Origin: Paragordius varius
Lineage: Eukaryota > Nematomorpha
Length of the DNA stretch: 64,000 nucleotides
Direction of reading: 5' to 3'
Assembly (NCBI GenBank): GCA_964247055.1
Contig: OZ176051.1
Coordinates: 12,772,001-12,836,000 of the forward strand
The translations under genes and the position numbers were made by a program. The notes beneath the pieces are model-generated. The model was not told the DNA's origin. It saw only the letters and a list, made by a program, of their open reading frames with translations, and searched no databases. This document shows, piece after piece, positions 48,285 through 61,115 of this stretch; position 1 is the first letter of the stretch, and the number at the start of each line of letters is the position of its first letter.

Positions 48285-48760
48285 GATATTTAGTTACCCC
48301 AATTTGAATCGAACAGGCTTTTTTACTCTGATTTTAAAGATAGTGTGATATTACCCTGATTTTAAACATAGTGTTATATAAACCAAAAGTTAAAAATTTG
48401 GTCATCATAACATGTGTGCAATGGTAAAATTGAAAAATAATACAAAATAAACCGCTTTTTCTATTTCTATCAATGTTGGATGTAATTTAAATTAAAAATT
48501 AGCTTCTATTTTACCCTTAAAATTAAATGAAAACATTTGCAAAAATTTTGTAAAAAAATGGCGTCGATGTATTTTGACATGGAACTTTTTTTCAAAACAA
48601 ATTTATTTAGATAATATGACATATTTATATAATTTTTATTAGGATAGAAGCATAAATTTAAATTGGTACCATTTCCTACAGTAGTTTTTATAAAAACCTA
48701 AATCAAATTTAGTCTGGGGTATGAAGATATCCCAATTTGAATCGAAGTGTTAAACGCAAA
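48285..48760 (+). repeat. Hairpin-ended repeat, partial copy after the LINE
   Basis: Blocks CCCCAATTTGAATCGAA at the left, AAAATGGCGTCGATGTA in the middle, and GTCTGGGGTATGAAGATATC with AATTTGAATCGAAGTGTTAA at the right. The left end is rearranged. The LINE at 45200 seems to have inserted close to this repeat cluster. Confidence 0.55.
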
Positions 48761-51700
48761 ATATTATCAACAAAGATTTCACATTTTCCCGCATCCCAGA
48801 AAAATTTACAAGAATATTAGCAGAATTGTCGTTATTTTTAAATTCTACAAACTTATTAATATAATGTTCAAGATTTATTTTTATTAAAACAAACAAATAA
48901 CTCTATATATCTAGAAACTTCCCAATATAGCGCCATTAAATTTAAGCCTTATAAAAATAAAAATTTTCGATATGCACCAAAGTGTTAAATTTTTTAAAAC
49001 ATTCAATATACATAATATGTTTTCGATTCAATTCGATGAATAAAATAAATCTATCAACTCGTCCTAAAACAGATATTAAAAGCCAAATGGCGCTAAAAAT
49101 ATATAATCAAGATTTTGGCGTAATAATGTCCCTAAATCGATATCGAGATAAATCTTTTTTTGCATTGAATTGTATGGAAATAGTATTTATATAATTTTTG
49201 AATGTTTTTTTAAAAATTATACTCAGTTTCTGCTTTGATGCAAATTTTTGAAAAATTTTCTTTTATACATGATTAAATTTTGAAGGCGATATATTAGGTA
49301 ATTTCTATATATAAACTAATAATATTGTTTATATGGTTAAAGTCTTTAACCGCATATTAATAAGCATGATTCAAATAACAAAACGTTTATTTAGCTAATA
49401 TTTTTGCACATCTTTCTAGGAAAAAAGTTAAATTGTTGATAATTTTGTGCGTTTCAAAATATTTTTATGCTATATAACAAATAAAATTGACACGTTTTCT
49501 ATTTTATTTATTTTTATTTGAGCTAATACAAAAAACCTTATATATTCTGATAGCATAATATCTCTAAATTATGTGGTCCCTTTGCATTGGCCCTTACGAT
49601 ATTTAAGAAAGACAAATTCCAAAATTTGAGCACATTTTTTGTAATAGTATCTTCGAAAGCTAAATGGTTTATTTGAAAATATCACCAAAACCTGTGAAAA
49701 ACAAAACATATTTCAAAATTTTTATTTTTATATATAGGTTCCGAAAGTCCCAATGGTTTTCTTTAAATGGGCTAGCTCTCTTACAATAACCCCAAAAATT
49801 CCAAGATTGCGCGATAGAATTTTTTAATATTTTTTAAAATATAACGAAATATTTTAAAAAGTCTTTTAACAAAAATTGATTATTAACAAAATTTTGTTAA
49901 AGCATAATTTTCTATTTTAGGACATGATGGAAACGGCATAGAACGCTTTTAGATACTAAAAAACTTTTTCTTATAACGCTATTTCTATGACCTCATAATT
50001 TTAATCGTTTGTTTACTAAATTTTGCTGAATTTTTAAAAATATTCCAATCAATTTTTAACATAAAGAATGAACATTTTAATCAAAATTTTGAAATGATAG
50101 AATTCGGTAGCATTAATGAAAAAGTGTTTTTAGAATACGTTAAAGCGTTATTATACTGTTCAACTAGAATGAGCGCTTTAACAAAATTTTACAAAAAAAT
50201 ATATTTAATTATGCTTTTTTTAAAAAAAAATTAGTCGATAGTAAGCTTTAGCATATATTTTAAATTTGTTACAGAATCCTGGCATTTTGTGGTTTATGAT
50301 AAGACATTTAGCCGATTTAAAAAGAGGGGAAATTTGAATTCCGGACCCATCTAAAATTATAACTTTTGAAAAATGTTGTGCTTATATAAGTAGGTTATTA
50401 AAATAGTAGTGATGTTTTTGGAATGAATTCCAAAAAATGTATTTATAAAAATGTGCCAAAATTTTGCCATTTTCATATGAACCACTTACACAAAAGTGGG
50501 AATAACCTTGTTAAATCAGTAAAAGCCACAACCTCCATGATAATCCTCATTTCTATAAGAAAATATGTATTTCATCAGGTTATTTGTTGTGGATACTGTG
50601 TAAATATGGTTACTGGTCAATTTAATATAATTTTTATAAAACTAATGAAAGAAACTGATCCAAGTTAAATTTACAATTTCTATTCAAGATTTTTATAATC
50701 CCATATTTTAATGAAATTTAAGTTAAAAAACTCCATATTACATATTTAAATTGGTTGTATTTGTATTTTTGTATGTATGTACTAATTGTAGTTATAATAA
50801 TATTTTTATATCTATATTTTATATAATGCAAATAACATGTGCATTTTTACACGTTGTGTTATGCAAATTCCATCATGGATGATTCTTAATTTTATAATAT
50901 TATGGCTAATGCCAACATATGGCTAAACTATTTTCAGGTTTATCCATAAAATAAGTAACATCAAGTTTTCTAAACAGATCTTATGTTTATTTTCCGGTTC
51001 ATCGATGTAAAGGCAAACGTTTGTTGTTTGAATTTAATCCATATATAATATAGATTATATTCAGGGCTTACAACTTACCCCAATCTTAACGAGGGACTGG
51101 AATGAGTATGTTGTATATTAGTGTTCAAATTCCCAGATATTAAAGTAAACAAATTATTATTTACAGTAAAATTGGAATTACTCACAAAACGTAAAAATAA
51201 GACAAAGAATTTTTTCTAAAAGAGAACCACCTTTTAAAACCTAATTTTTCTCACATAAGCTTAGTTACAATTGTTCAAAATAGAGTTAATTGTGTTAGAT
51301 ATATACTATATTTTACACTTAGCATTTAAAACAATATTATGGTGTCTTTTAGAAAAAATTTTGTCTTTATATTTTTACGTTATGTCGTTTTTTACTGTAA
51401 TTTGTTTTCTATTTAAGCTACGATTTTAAATAAGTCCGAAACACTATTATATGAACGGTGGATGAAGATAAATCAAATTTCTTGGTAAATTTTTATTTGA
51501 ATGCTCTAGAATTTATATTCCATAATATACATTTGTTTCCTATTGCGTTCACGATTTTAAAAAATAGAAAAAACAACTATTATTTTGAGATAGTGAAGCA
51601 GGTTTATAATTTTCAATTGATATTTTTTATAATAAATAATGCATAGCCTCGGTTTTTTGAACTATATTATGAAAAAAATTTTAAAATGAAAAACAATATA

Positions 51701-53053
51701 TATCAACTGTTTTTTATAGGGTCACTAATGTCTCGAATTTTTACTCATTCAAAAGGTTTTTTAAATAAGCGTAAAAATGCCGTATCACAGTAAAAGAAAT
51801 ACCTAATAAAATATATTCACAGTATCCATAAAAAATATCTTGTGAAATATATATATTTTGATAGAAAATGTATTAGTATCATGGTGCTTTTGAAGTTCCT
51901 TCAAATAACAAAAAATTATTTCGTGTGGTAGCGTTTCATATCAAAAAATGGCACAATATTAGCACATTTTGCTAAATTCTATAGAAGTCAAAAATGTTTA
52001 TTCAAAAAATTCCCAAATTTAAAATAATGAATGCATCCAAAAGCTCGAATTTGTAAACGCGTGTAGAATGGGCAAGTTTTCTAATAAGATTCCTTGTATG
52101 ATCTAAAGCTTAATTGCTCACCTCAGTAATTGTATAAATGTTTACTGTAGAGTTGAGTCCATTTTTTACAACATATATTATATTTTACTTAAAAGTCGAT
52201 TTTTAAAAATGATTCTGAAGTACACATGTCAGCATTGATACAATAGTAATTATATTAAAGAGCGTTTAAATACAGTTTCCACTCTGCTTTAAAAACCATT
52301 TATGATAAAATATGGTTAAATCTAAACTATAAAAGTTTAAGGACTAACTTGAAGTGTTAAAGAACTAACTCGAAGTGAAGGACACTTAAGTACATGAAAC
52401 ATTCACAAAACCTGCCATAATAATTTATAATTCTCTTTAAAAGAAATGGAATTTTTAATTCATGACCATTTGGTATATATCCCTGAGCAAAAATTTTCAA
52501 TGTTATTTAAATAGGCCAAATTTAAAAAAAATAGGCGCATAATACAAAAAAAATATTGTAAAAAAAAATTAATCCTCATCTCAAACTTTTCACCGCTCTT
52601 TATTTGGAATTTTTATTACGCTTAAAAATAATAATTGTTTTTTATGGTTTAATACGTTAATAAACATAAAAACATAGAAGCGTATAACGAGCGGCCGGCA
52701 AAGAGCCTTTTCAATATGCAGCCCGCAAACTGCAAAATTTTACAAAATTTAAATAAAATTAATTTTTTAAACAAATTTTTGAATAAGATAATCCGAATTT
52801 TGGCAATGAACTTGCAAAAATAGTTTTAATAATGTTTTTTACAGTTTTATTAAACTCTAAAAAAAATATTTATTAATATTTATATTTGCGAATTTGGCCC
52901 ATCAGATAATTTGGCAAATATGGCCCGCAAATTATTATGTTGGATACCCATGTTTAAGGCATTTATAACACATTCAATATAAAATTCGTTTTGATAATGG
53001 TAACCACACAAATTGTGTTATTACTAATAAATAAATAAATAGGATAGACATTA
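48761..53053. other. 4.3 kb AT-rich stretch, no supported gene
   Basis: No gene recognised. A worn piece of the hairpin-ended repeat lies at about 50930-51130 (CTAAACAGATCTTATG...CCCCAATCTTAACGAGGG). TTCAAG-type repeats of the foldback family are at about 52340-52385. Short open frames at 50423-50668 and 51458-51646 have no recognisable features. Confidence 0.35.
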
Positions 53054-54244
53054 TTATAAATTATCCAATATATGGTTTGTGTCGTTTCTAAAACTTTTAA
53101 CTAATCCGCTCTTCAAATCAATCACGATAATTGGTTTCGTCATGCAACATTTTCCCTTATAAATGCGCCATTCTGACTTTGATAAATCAAATATACCAGT
53201 GGCTAAGGTGACTGACTTACCGACACAATTTGTATCATCGCATGTTCTATAAATGGGGTAATCCGTGTCAGTTGTATCACTCAATAATTCAAGTATATCA
53301 GTTGGAACGATAGGGCGTTTCAAAGATTGCACGTAACATTTTGTTCTGGTTTCTCGATGCTCAGAGCTGACAATGAATTCTGGTATTTCAAACACACCCG
53401 GGTAATGTTCATATTTATTAAAATGGGGATAAATGTGGTATCCTTTCCATTTTGTATCTTCACAATTGTCATTTATATGGTTGGCAATGTTAACATTCGG
53501 ATTCAGGGAAGCAGGTGCAACTTCAATATTATAATAGCTGCCTGAATCCAAAACATTCACACTAAAACCAACAGCTGATCCCATTGAAGTGTTATTCAAA
53601 ATACTTTTAACATGTGCCACACTTTGCGCGTTCCCAATCACATCTCGACACAGAAAAGCGCGTGGGATGGCATCAAGTTCGACACGGTTGCAGGAAAGTC
53701 CGTTCATTGTTATAATTAACGGATTTTTATCGTTCGCGCAATTAAATCCCATAGCGTTCCCAGGCAAATGTCCTGGGTAACAGTATGCAACAAATTTCTC
53801 AATATTCAAATTATTTTCCTTTGTTATATTAACATTTACGATATAAGCGGTATTTGCTATGGCATTGTGCATATCTTCATTATGTCCCAAAATATTGTGT
53901 TGGAAAGAAAAAATGTCTGTACAATCGTTAGCATGTTCCGGATTCAGACGAATGTAGTTGGTAATTTCAACCCTAAGACCAGCCAAAAATAGATAATAAA
54001 AGGGAATTTCAGTTGAATCCGAGTATCCTTGTAATTCTTGAATATAATTGGGATAAAATTTATTTGAAAAGTTTAAATAATTATTGTAAATTTGATAACC
54101 GATTGTTGTATTATAAAAAGGAATATATACGGAATGTAACCAATCATAGTTTTTATAAAATCTATTTATTTCTTCTTTAAATCTTTTACCAATATTATAT
54201 CCAACTTGGTAATAATTACCTCCGACTTTATAAAATTCAGTCAT
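53054..54244 (-). CDS. C45-family NTN hydrolase, tan-like (N-beta-alanyl amine hydrolase-type)
   Basis: One uninterrupted frame of 396 codons, close to the 387 aa of Drosophila Tan. The acyl-CoA:6-APA acyltransferase / peptidase C45 family cleaves or transfers acyl-amide groups with an N-terminal nucleophile Cys exposed by self-cleavage; Tan hydrolyses N-beta-alanyl-dopamine and carcinine. The likely nucleophile is Cys108 in ANDCTDIF. The GHNEDM motif (residues 120-125) supplies the N-x-D pair, YPGHLPGNAMGFN (156-168) the substrate-side loop, and IPRAFLCRDVIGNAQSVAHV the conserved helix. The residue before the nucleophile is Asp, not the Gly reported for Tan, so self-processing may differ. 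No signal peptide. It has no intron, unlike the other genes here, so retrocopy origin or intron loss is possible. Substrate not deducible. Confidence 0.8.
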   Translation of the reverse strand: MTEFYKVGGNYYQVGYNIGKRFKEEINRFYKNYDWLHSVYIPFYNTTIGYQIYNNYLNFSNKFYPNYIQELQGYSDSTEIPFYYLFLAGLRVEITNYIRLNPEHANDCTDIFSFQHNILGHNEDMHNAIANTAYIVNVNITKENNLNIEKFVAYCYPGHLPGNAMGFNCANDKNPLIITMNGLSCNRVELDAIPRAFLCRDVIGNAQSVAHVKSILNNTSMGSAVGFSVNVLDSGSYYNIEVAPASLNPNVNIANHINDNCEDTKWKGYHIYPHFNKYEHYPGVFEIPEFIVSSEHRETRTKCYVQSLKRPIVPTDILELLSDTTDTDYPIYRTCDDTNCVGKSVTLATGIFDLSKSEWRIYKGKCCMTKPIIVIDLKSGLVKSFRNDTNHILDNL

Positions 54245-54399
54245 AAAATATATTTAAATTTAAATATCAGATTATTTTGTGACTTCAATATAAACACATG
54301 CCTATAAAATAACATTGTGTAAATATCCTAATAAAATACTATTAATTTATGATAACATTTACGAAAGATATCCAAACATGTCATGTCATTTCATTTTTA

Positions 54400-55458
54400 T
54401 GGCATCATTAACACTTCGATTCAATTTGGGGTATCTAAATACCCCAGACCAAATTAAATTTTAAAAAAATTGCTATCCTAATAAAAATTATATAAAGAAG
54501 CTAAAATATCGTGTTAATAATTCGTTTTGAAAAAAAAGTTTTATGTCAAACTACTTGGACGCCATTTTTGTTTTACAAAATTTTTGCAAATTAACACTTG
54601 ACTCATTTTGGTCCTTCGATTCGAATTGGGGTTGGATACCCCAGGCCTGTTTAAAAACAAATACTTTAAAAAGTATCGAAGAAGTCGAAGCCATGGCAAA
54701 ATTTTGCACTTATGTAACATTAATACCAAAATATATATAAAAAATCTTTCAAAATACTTGATGTTACTTATTTTAAGCTAAAACCGAAAGGTAAAATTTC
54801 CTTCAACGTGACATGTGTCAAATTGTAAAATTAAAAAATAATACACAATAAACCGGTTCTATTTCTATCAATGTAGGTATAATTTATATAAAAAAATAGC
54901 TTTAGTTTTACTCTTAAAATTAAATGAAGACGATATTTCGCAAACGCTTTGTAAAATAAAAATGGCGTCGAAGTAGTTTGAGAGAAAGTTTTTTAAAAAC
55001 GAAATTTTATCAAGATATTTTGGCATATTCATATAATTTTTATCATAGAAGCATAGATTTAAATTGGGACGGTTTCCTTCAGTAGTTTTTTAAACATATT
55101 AGTTTAAATTTAGTCTGGGGTATTTAGATACCCCAATTTGAATCGAAGTGTTAGAGCTAGTTTTTTTTTTAAATTACATCTTACATTGATAGAAATAGAA
55201 TAAACGGTTATTGTATAATTTTTTAATTTATTATTTCAAACATGTCAGGTTGACGAAATTTTTACCTTTCGGTGAAAATAGATAAGAATAAAATTTTTTA
55301 TATGTTTCGGTTAATTAATGTTATACAAGTTCAAAATTTTGCCATGGTTTTGATTCCTTCCATGCTTTTTAATACTTGATTTTAAACAGGCCTGGGGTAT
55401 TCAATTACCCCAATTTGTATCAAAGGACTAAAATGAATGTGTTGTATCCAAGTGTTAA
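54400..55458. repeat. Hairpin-ended repeats, three copies end to end
   Basis: Reversed partial copy 54405-54590, complete forward copy 54591-55153, reversed partial copy 55154-55458. The copies touch at their TTAACACTT tips. This array lies about 160 bp upstream of the tan-like start codon, so it may overlap that gene's promoter. Confidence 0.7.
54591..55153 (+). mobile_element. Complete forward copy of the hairpin-ended repeat
   Basis: It starts TTAACACTTGACTCATTTTG with the hairpin GGGGTTGGATACCCC and ends with the hairpin GGGGTATTTAGATACCCC and AATTTGAATCGAAGTGTTA. 563 bp, non-coding. Reference copy for the family in this window. Confidence 0.7.
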
Positions 55459-56911
55459 GGCTAGTTACAAATTTTGGTTTATTGTTTTATCTATATATCA
55501 ATAGATAAAAGACCTCCAAACATTTTCCTCAAATTTTCTCTTGGTAAAGATTAGATGTTAAGTTACTTGGCCATTAATAAAGCGAAATGTGATTTTTTAT
55601 TTAGGAGTGTCCATTATTTTAAATTAAATTTCACATATCCATATTTATTGTATTCTAATGCAGGATTCAAATTTTGACTAAGTAGAGTCTTCCTTTATCC
55701 TTTAATTTGTTTGTTGCAGTATCAACTATAACCTTTTAAACTTAAATCCATAGCGGGATTTTTAACTTAAAACTAAAACACATATATTATATCGTTTATT
55801 TTTATGTCAACCGAATTCCTGTAATATTGCGATCAAATAAAATTGATTAATCATAGTTACCGAAAAAATTGAGAATCAGGGGATATATAAATTTAAAAAC
55901 TTTTGCATTTTAATACACTAAAAATATCGTACACATCTGTTACTGTAAAATATATATATTAAACCAATTATTAATTGTCGTTTTCATAAATATAAACTAT
56001 ATATTTCCTGTTTATCCTGGAAACTTCAATAACTTAAGTAACCTTCGTAATCATGCTATACCCATTGACTAATATAAAATATATGATTATAGATTAAGAT
56101 ATTAAAAATCGGAATAATATTATTTTAATTCGCATAAACTTTAAGGCTACCCTATAAAGTAAATGGTCTCTAATATACCCATCAGAAACATTTTTTATAA
56201 AAAATCAACAAAATTTAACTTTTATTTTAATTAATATTTAGTTCAAATGGTCATTATAGATATATATATATATATATATATAAATCACTGATATAAAAAC
56301 TTTTGACATTTTGGGGTAATACCTCAGAGCCATTTCATACTAAAAACATTATATATGATATTGGACCTAAGCATTTCATGAGCTTGTAAAGCTTATTATA
56401 CTAAAAATATATTCATCTTAAACATTGGGAATCGAAAATCAACACTCAAAAAGTGTATTATGGTTATTATTAAATTAGATGGTGTTTTCCGACAAAAAAA
56501 TTATTAATAATGAAAATTTAATGCTTTTGATTATAAATGCCAATTATTTTTATAAAACATTAACTGAATCTTTCAAAGTGATAGCGCTCTCTAATTTCTA
56601 TGAGACTGGGCCATGTAAATCAGCTTATTTTCAGCTCAATCACCTAGATTATGAATTATTAGGAAACATATGTTTAAGGAGGGTGAATGAGTTTTGACGG
56701 ATCGTGTTGCCAGTTGTAAAATATGATGAAAAACAATTCTGCACGCGATTTATATATGGGTCTTATTAAAAAGTTTTGTTAAATAGTTTGTAGACCGTGC
56801 ATCTTTATAAATACCGTAATAAATCTAGCCATGGCGACAAGCTTAAGGCTTGGAAGGCTTTTTTTTATATAAATGACCGATTTGAAATAAATAGCAACCA
56901 AGTTCGATATA

Positions 56912-56954
<43 letters not shown>

Positions 56955-57379
56955 TATATTTATATAACAATATATTCATTAATTATGTAAAAATAAAATA
57001 TTAATAAAATAATCTATTATGTTTCGTTTCTCCGATCTATTTCTGCCTGACTATAAATTATAGGAGTTGTCTGTTCTTTAGAGTTAAACACATTTAATCC
57101 TACCTAACGCTTCCATGACCATATACATAGATAAAAATTAAATTATTTAAACTAATAAAATTTTCACATCCAAAAATCTTTCTAGTTAAGATATCGGCTT
57201 TTGCAGTAACATTAATCCTGAAAAAAACAGGCTCAATCACATTGGCCTTAAACTGCATATCATAGACCAAAAATTTTATTAACTATTATAGTTCTAAATT
57301 TTGCTAAAAATTAAAAGTTTAAACGAAACGTTAAAGTCCGAAAAATGTAAATCATCTTCAACGCTACTGTAGAGGTCTT
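55459..57379. other. AT-rich stretch with two TA microsatellites
   Basis: (TA)n tracts at 56260-56282 and 56916-56950. A 72-codon open frame at 56479-56697 has ordinary amino-acid composition (MVFSDKKIINNENLM...), but no family match and no supporting splice context, so I do not call it a gene. Confidence 0.35.
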
Positions 57380-57655
57380 CTTAAACCACCACATTTTACC
57401 CTAAAACTTAAAATCATTTCATTATTGAGATCACTCTCGAACGATTCAAATTCACTCTGTAAATTATATGTTTTTTTTATGAATAAATTATCTTATTTAA
57501 TAAATAAAATTATATAATACTGTAATAAACTAAGATTTGTTTTATAATTATGAGTTATATTAGCCCAAAAAGACATAATTTATTTTTAGAGGTGATTTGA
57601 ATTGTCCTAAATATAAATGGATTGTTCAAGGTTAAATTTGTATTGTAAATGTTTA
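57380..57655. mobile_element. Diverged small foldback MITE
   Basis: Left block CTCTCGAACGATTCAAATTC and right block GAGGTGATTTGAATTGTC are inverted and resemble the subterminal parts of the element at 2048-2294. The tips are worn. Confidence 0.4.
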
Positions 57656-57845
57656 TATATTATTTATATAAAATCTCTATAATATAATTAGAACATTGCA
57701 AATGATGAAATTATGATTCATTTAGAAATTAATCAAAAGTGTTCTTTGGTTTGAAGAGTGTGAATTTATTAAATGATTTTATTCACAAAATATTGTTAAT
57801 CATTATATATTCTTATTAGTATGTTCTAGCAGAGTTTATTATATA

Positions 57846-59078
57846 CAATGTGTGCAAAAAAAATTTACGAAATAATTTTTTTTTATGAGATAGCTTATGA
57901 CCAGCGTATTCATTTGCCGCAAAAATTTTTATTTGTTGACAACCTAGCTTTTGTATTGAGAGAAAATTGAAATCGGGAAAAAAGTGAAAATTAAGGATAA
58001 TTAAGGATATTTGATAAAATAATGATATAATTTAAAATATTATGGTTTTTTATTATTTTAGGAGATATTTTCAATATATGATTAGCCTAAAATCACATAG
58101 TTAGAGTTTCTATAAAATTTCAGGTCAAAAGATGGCATTTTTCGTTTATCACACCTAAAAGACAAAATAAATTTAAAACTATATTAAAATAATTTTTTCA
58201 ATTATTTACTACTTACTATTAAAATTTTAACATTTATATTTTATTCAGTTACATAAACTTTTACATCAAAATAAAACCAAAAATATTGTTTTTCATTTTT
58301 GCATTTTTTTGTCATCTGGTTTATGAGTGTATATAAAATTTATGTTTTATTTTGGATTTTCACATGATTAGGAATTATTAAGTATATAATTTATGCAGAA
58401 TAGGATTTAAAAGTAGTGGAATATCATCCAAAAATCCCTATTATTTCCTGTGACAAGTCTGTTTTATGACAAATCAATATTTGTATTGGGATTTGTACAA
58501 TGGTTAATATTCCTCTAATTTTCAATCCTATTTGCATAAATTATATACTTAATGATTCCTAAACATGTCAATCCAAAATAAAACTGAATAAATTTTTATA
58601 CACTCATAAACCAGATGACAAAAAAAATGCAAAAATAAAAACAATATTTTGGGTTTTATTTTGATCTATAAGTTTATTTTGAATGTTAATTTAATAATGA
58701 ATTTAGTTATTAAATAATTAAAAAAAAATATTTTAATATAGTTTCATTAAATTTATTTGTTTTTGTGTGTGACAAAATAAAAACCCCTTTTGACCTGAAA
58801 TTTTATAGAATCCCAAACTATATGATTTTAGGCTACTTATATATTGAAAATAATTACCAAAATGATAGTAAACCATAATATTTCAAATTTTATCATTATT
58901 TTTTGGATTATCCTTAACTTAATTTTCACTTTTTAGCCGATTTCGATTTTCTCTTAATATTTCAAAAACTAGGTTGTCAACAAATAAAAATTTTTGCGAC
59001 AAATGAATACAATGGTCATTAACTATGTCATGTAAAAAAATTTTTTGTTGAATCAAAATGACCTTTTTGCACACAGTG
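57846..59078. mobile_element. Palindromic Tc1/mariner-like foldback element, copy 2
   Basis: Flanked by TA on both sides. Tips are CAATGTGTGCAAAAAAAA and CTTTTTGCACACAGTG. The arms are inverted copies across about 550-600 bp each: CCGCAAAAATTTTTATTTGT versus ACAAATAAAAATTTTTGCGA, and CATCTGGTTTATGAGTGTAT versus ATACACTCATAAACCAGATG. Almost the whole 1233 bp is one palindrome with a small centre. It has no transposase. It is longer than copy 1 (16091-17034). Confidence 0.75.
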
Positions 59079-60785
59079 TATAGTGACGTAAAGGTTAAAT
59101 ACGAAGCAATTATCTAAATGATCTTAAGAGTAAAAAGAGAAGCTATTTAAAAGTAAGTAGTTATAGTTTAGTCACAGGCGTGCTTAAAGACAAAAGTTAT
59201 GTGATAAATAATTTTTCATGTGTTGAGCTAAGTATATAAACGTCAATTATCCTTTCAAAAAAACACTCAAAAATATATCCATAATCAAAACTTCCTAAGA
59301 TTATGTGGTTTTCAGATATCCTTATTAATATTTTAAAACAAAAAAAAGTAAATAGTAAATATTATGTATTTAGGGTTGTATGATGAAAATTAAAGTAAAT
59401 GGAGTAAATTTATAATTATGAGGACCTTAAACTATTGGATTTGGATCATCATTTTAGGAAAATCAAATATTTATCAATTGATAATTATTATAAATTGGTT
59501 ATTTGGCTTACTAAATTAATGGAAATTTTATGATAGTTTTTGCTCATTTTAAAATCCACGCAACTAAAATAGGGAGGATTCGACCCCTCATTATAGGTTA
59601 AGGAGGATCATCAAAATTAAAATCAGGTTTGGATTTTTAAAGCAGTTTTACATTCTAATCCTGTTAATTGTAATTTTCGAATGTTTAAAAAAGCGCTTCA
59701 CAAATTTTTAAGTGAAAAACATTTTTATAGTAACAACATACTATGGAGATAACATTTCTAGTCTTTCATCGCAATCAGAAGCCAATGTGCTTACTATAGA
59801 GCAATAGTTGTCTTTATGTAAATACTCTAAAACTATTCAGTAATAATAAACTCGAAAGGGCTTGTAAAATTTCCTTGATATGTTGTTAATTTAAGGATGG
59901 TTCAGGCTTCATCTTTTCACAAAATTAATCAATATGGGTTGTGTTGTGGTTCCAACTAAGTTGTGTTATTTGTATCAGGATTTTACGAAATACTAATTGG
60001 TAAAAACTTATGTTATTTAACCTGAAAAAAATTATATTTATTCAATAAAATAATAATATATAGGGTTAATGTTATGGAATTTCGTAAATTTCAATGATAC
60101 AGGCAAATTTAGATGTAGTATTTATACCATATTTAGGTCTTAATTTTAATAAAATGAAAAATGGATAGTGTTTAACCGAATTAAATATGTAAACTTAAAC
60201 AGTAGTTTTCAGGCTAAATATTTATATCGTTTACACGCAATAAAATTCTATTTGGAAATTAAGCTCAGGAATTCATATGTTTTCGAATAACTTTTTGTTT
60301 AATCATATTATCTCAGTTCCAAAAAATGCTCATACACATTCAACCAATTCATCTAAAAAATATTAGGATTATAAAAATATATAGGCTTTATAAGCCCAGT
60401 TTATTAGAAATTAATGTGGCTTAAAATGTAAAAGGAATTTTTCGTTTATAGTGTCAACCAGGTATGTCCCACACGATTTGTTCAGTGCAAAAAAGTGCTC
60501 TAAAAATCAAAAAATAAAAAAGTGTGGAAATTAAACAAAATTTAAATTGGGCTCTTAATAGATTAAAAAACCAAAAAATAATGCAGCCCGATATTTGTGT
60601 GGAAACCTCTGGTGACTAGACTCTTAATTGCTAAAGAAAAAAGTAAAAGTAAAAGAAAAAGTTATTTTTGAAAAAAATTGTTTGCTAGAAGAACCATTTA
60701 TTTATTGATTGTTAAAATAATCTATTTATCAAAATATATCTCTACCTAGTCACTATGAGTTATCAAATCTCTCCATTTAATACAG

Positions 60786-61051
60786 GAAAATGGCGTACTC
60801 GTTAAATATAAAACATTTGGAGAAATCCAAAAATTTATATATTTACACAGAAGGTGCATAATTTTAATCTTGCATTTATTCACTATAATATTCTTTTTTA
60901 TAAAAAATTTAATTTTCAGAAGTTTACAAAAAAAGAAAAATTATTGGAAATCCGATTCGTCTTATATTTTTGCAGATGGGGCCTATATTACTCAGCGTTA
61001 TATTAACATGATATTCCATTTATTGCCTATATATGGACTTAGAAGTTATTG
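60786..61051 (+). other. Exon-like conserved block W, copy 3
   Basis: Block 60786-60853 (MAYSLNIKHLEKSKNLYIYT, GT donor) and block 60920-60958 (EVYKKRKIIGNPI) after a TTTTCAG acceptor. A further stretch GAYITQRYINM follows a TTTTTGCAG at 60975. The 17-bp piece between the last two differs by one base in length from copy 1 (16 bp), while the flanking differences are codon-sized. That could mean an extremely short intron, or no coding at all. Confidence 0.3.
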
Positions 61052-61115
61052 AAAAATTATAATTACAAAATTTTGTTTTATACAATATTACTTTTAAATA
61101 TTTAGTTTTATACAT

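Noticed and set aside
50423-50668. 81-codon frame as a host gene
   Set aside because: No splice context, no family resemblance, ordinary for chance frames in this composition.
55500-59000. Search for tRNA or rRNA genes in the AT-rich intervals
   Set aside because: No clover-leaf with conserved A and B boxes could be supported by eye; a covariance-model scan would decide.
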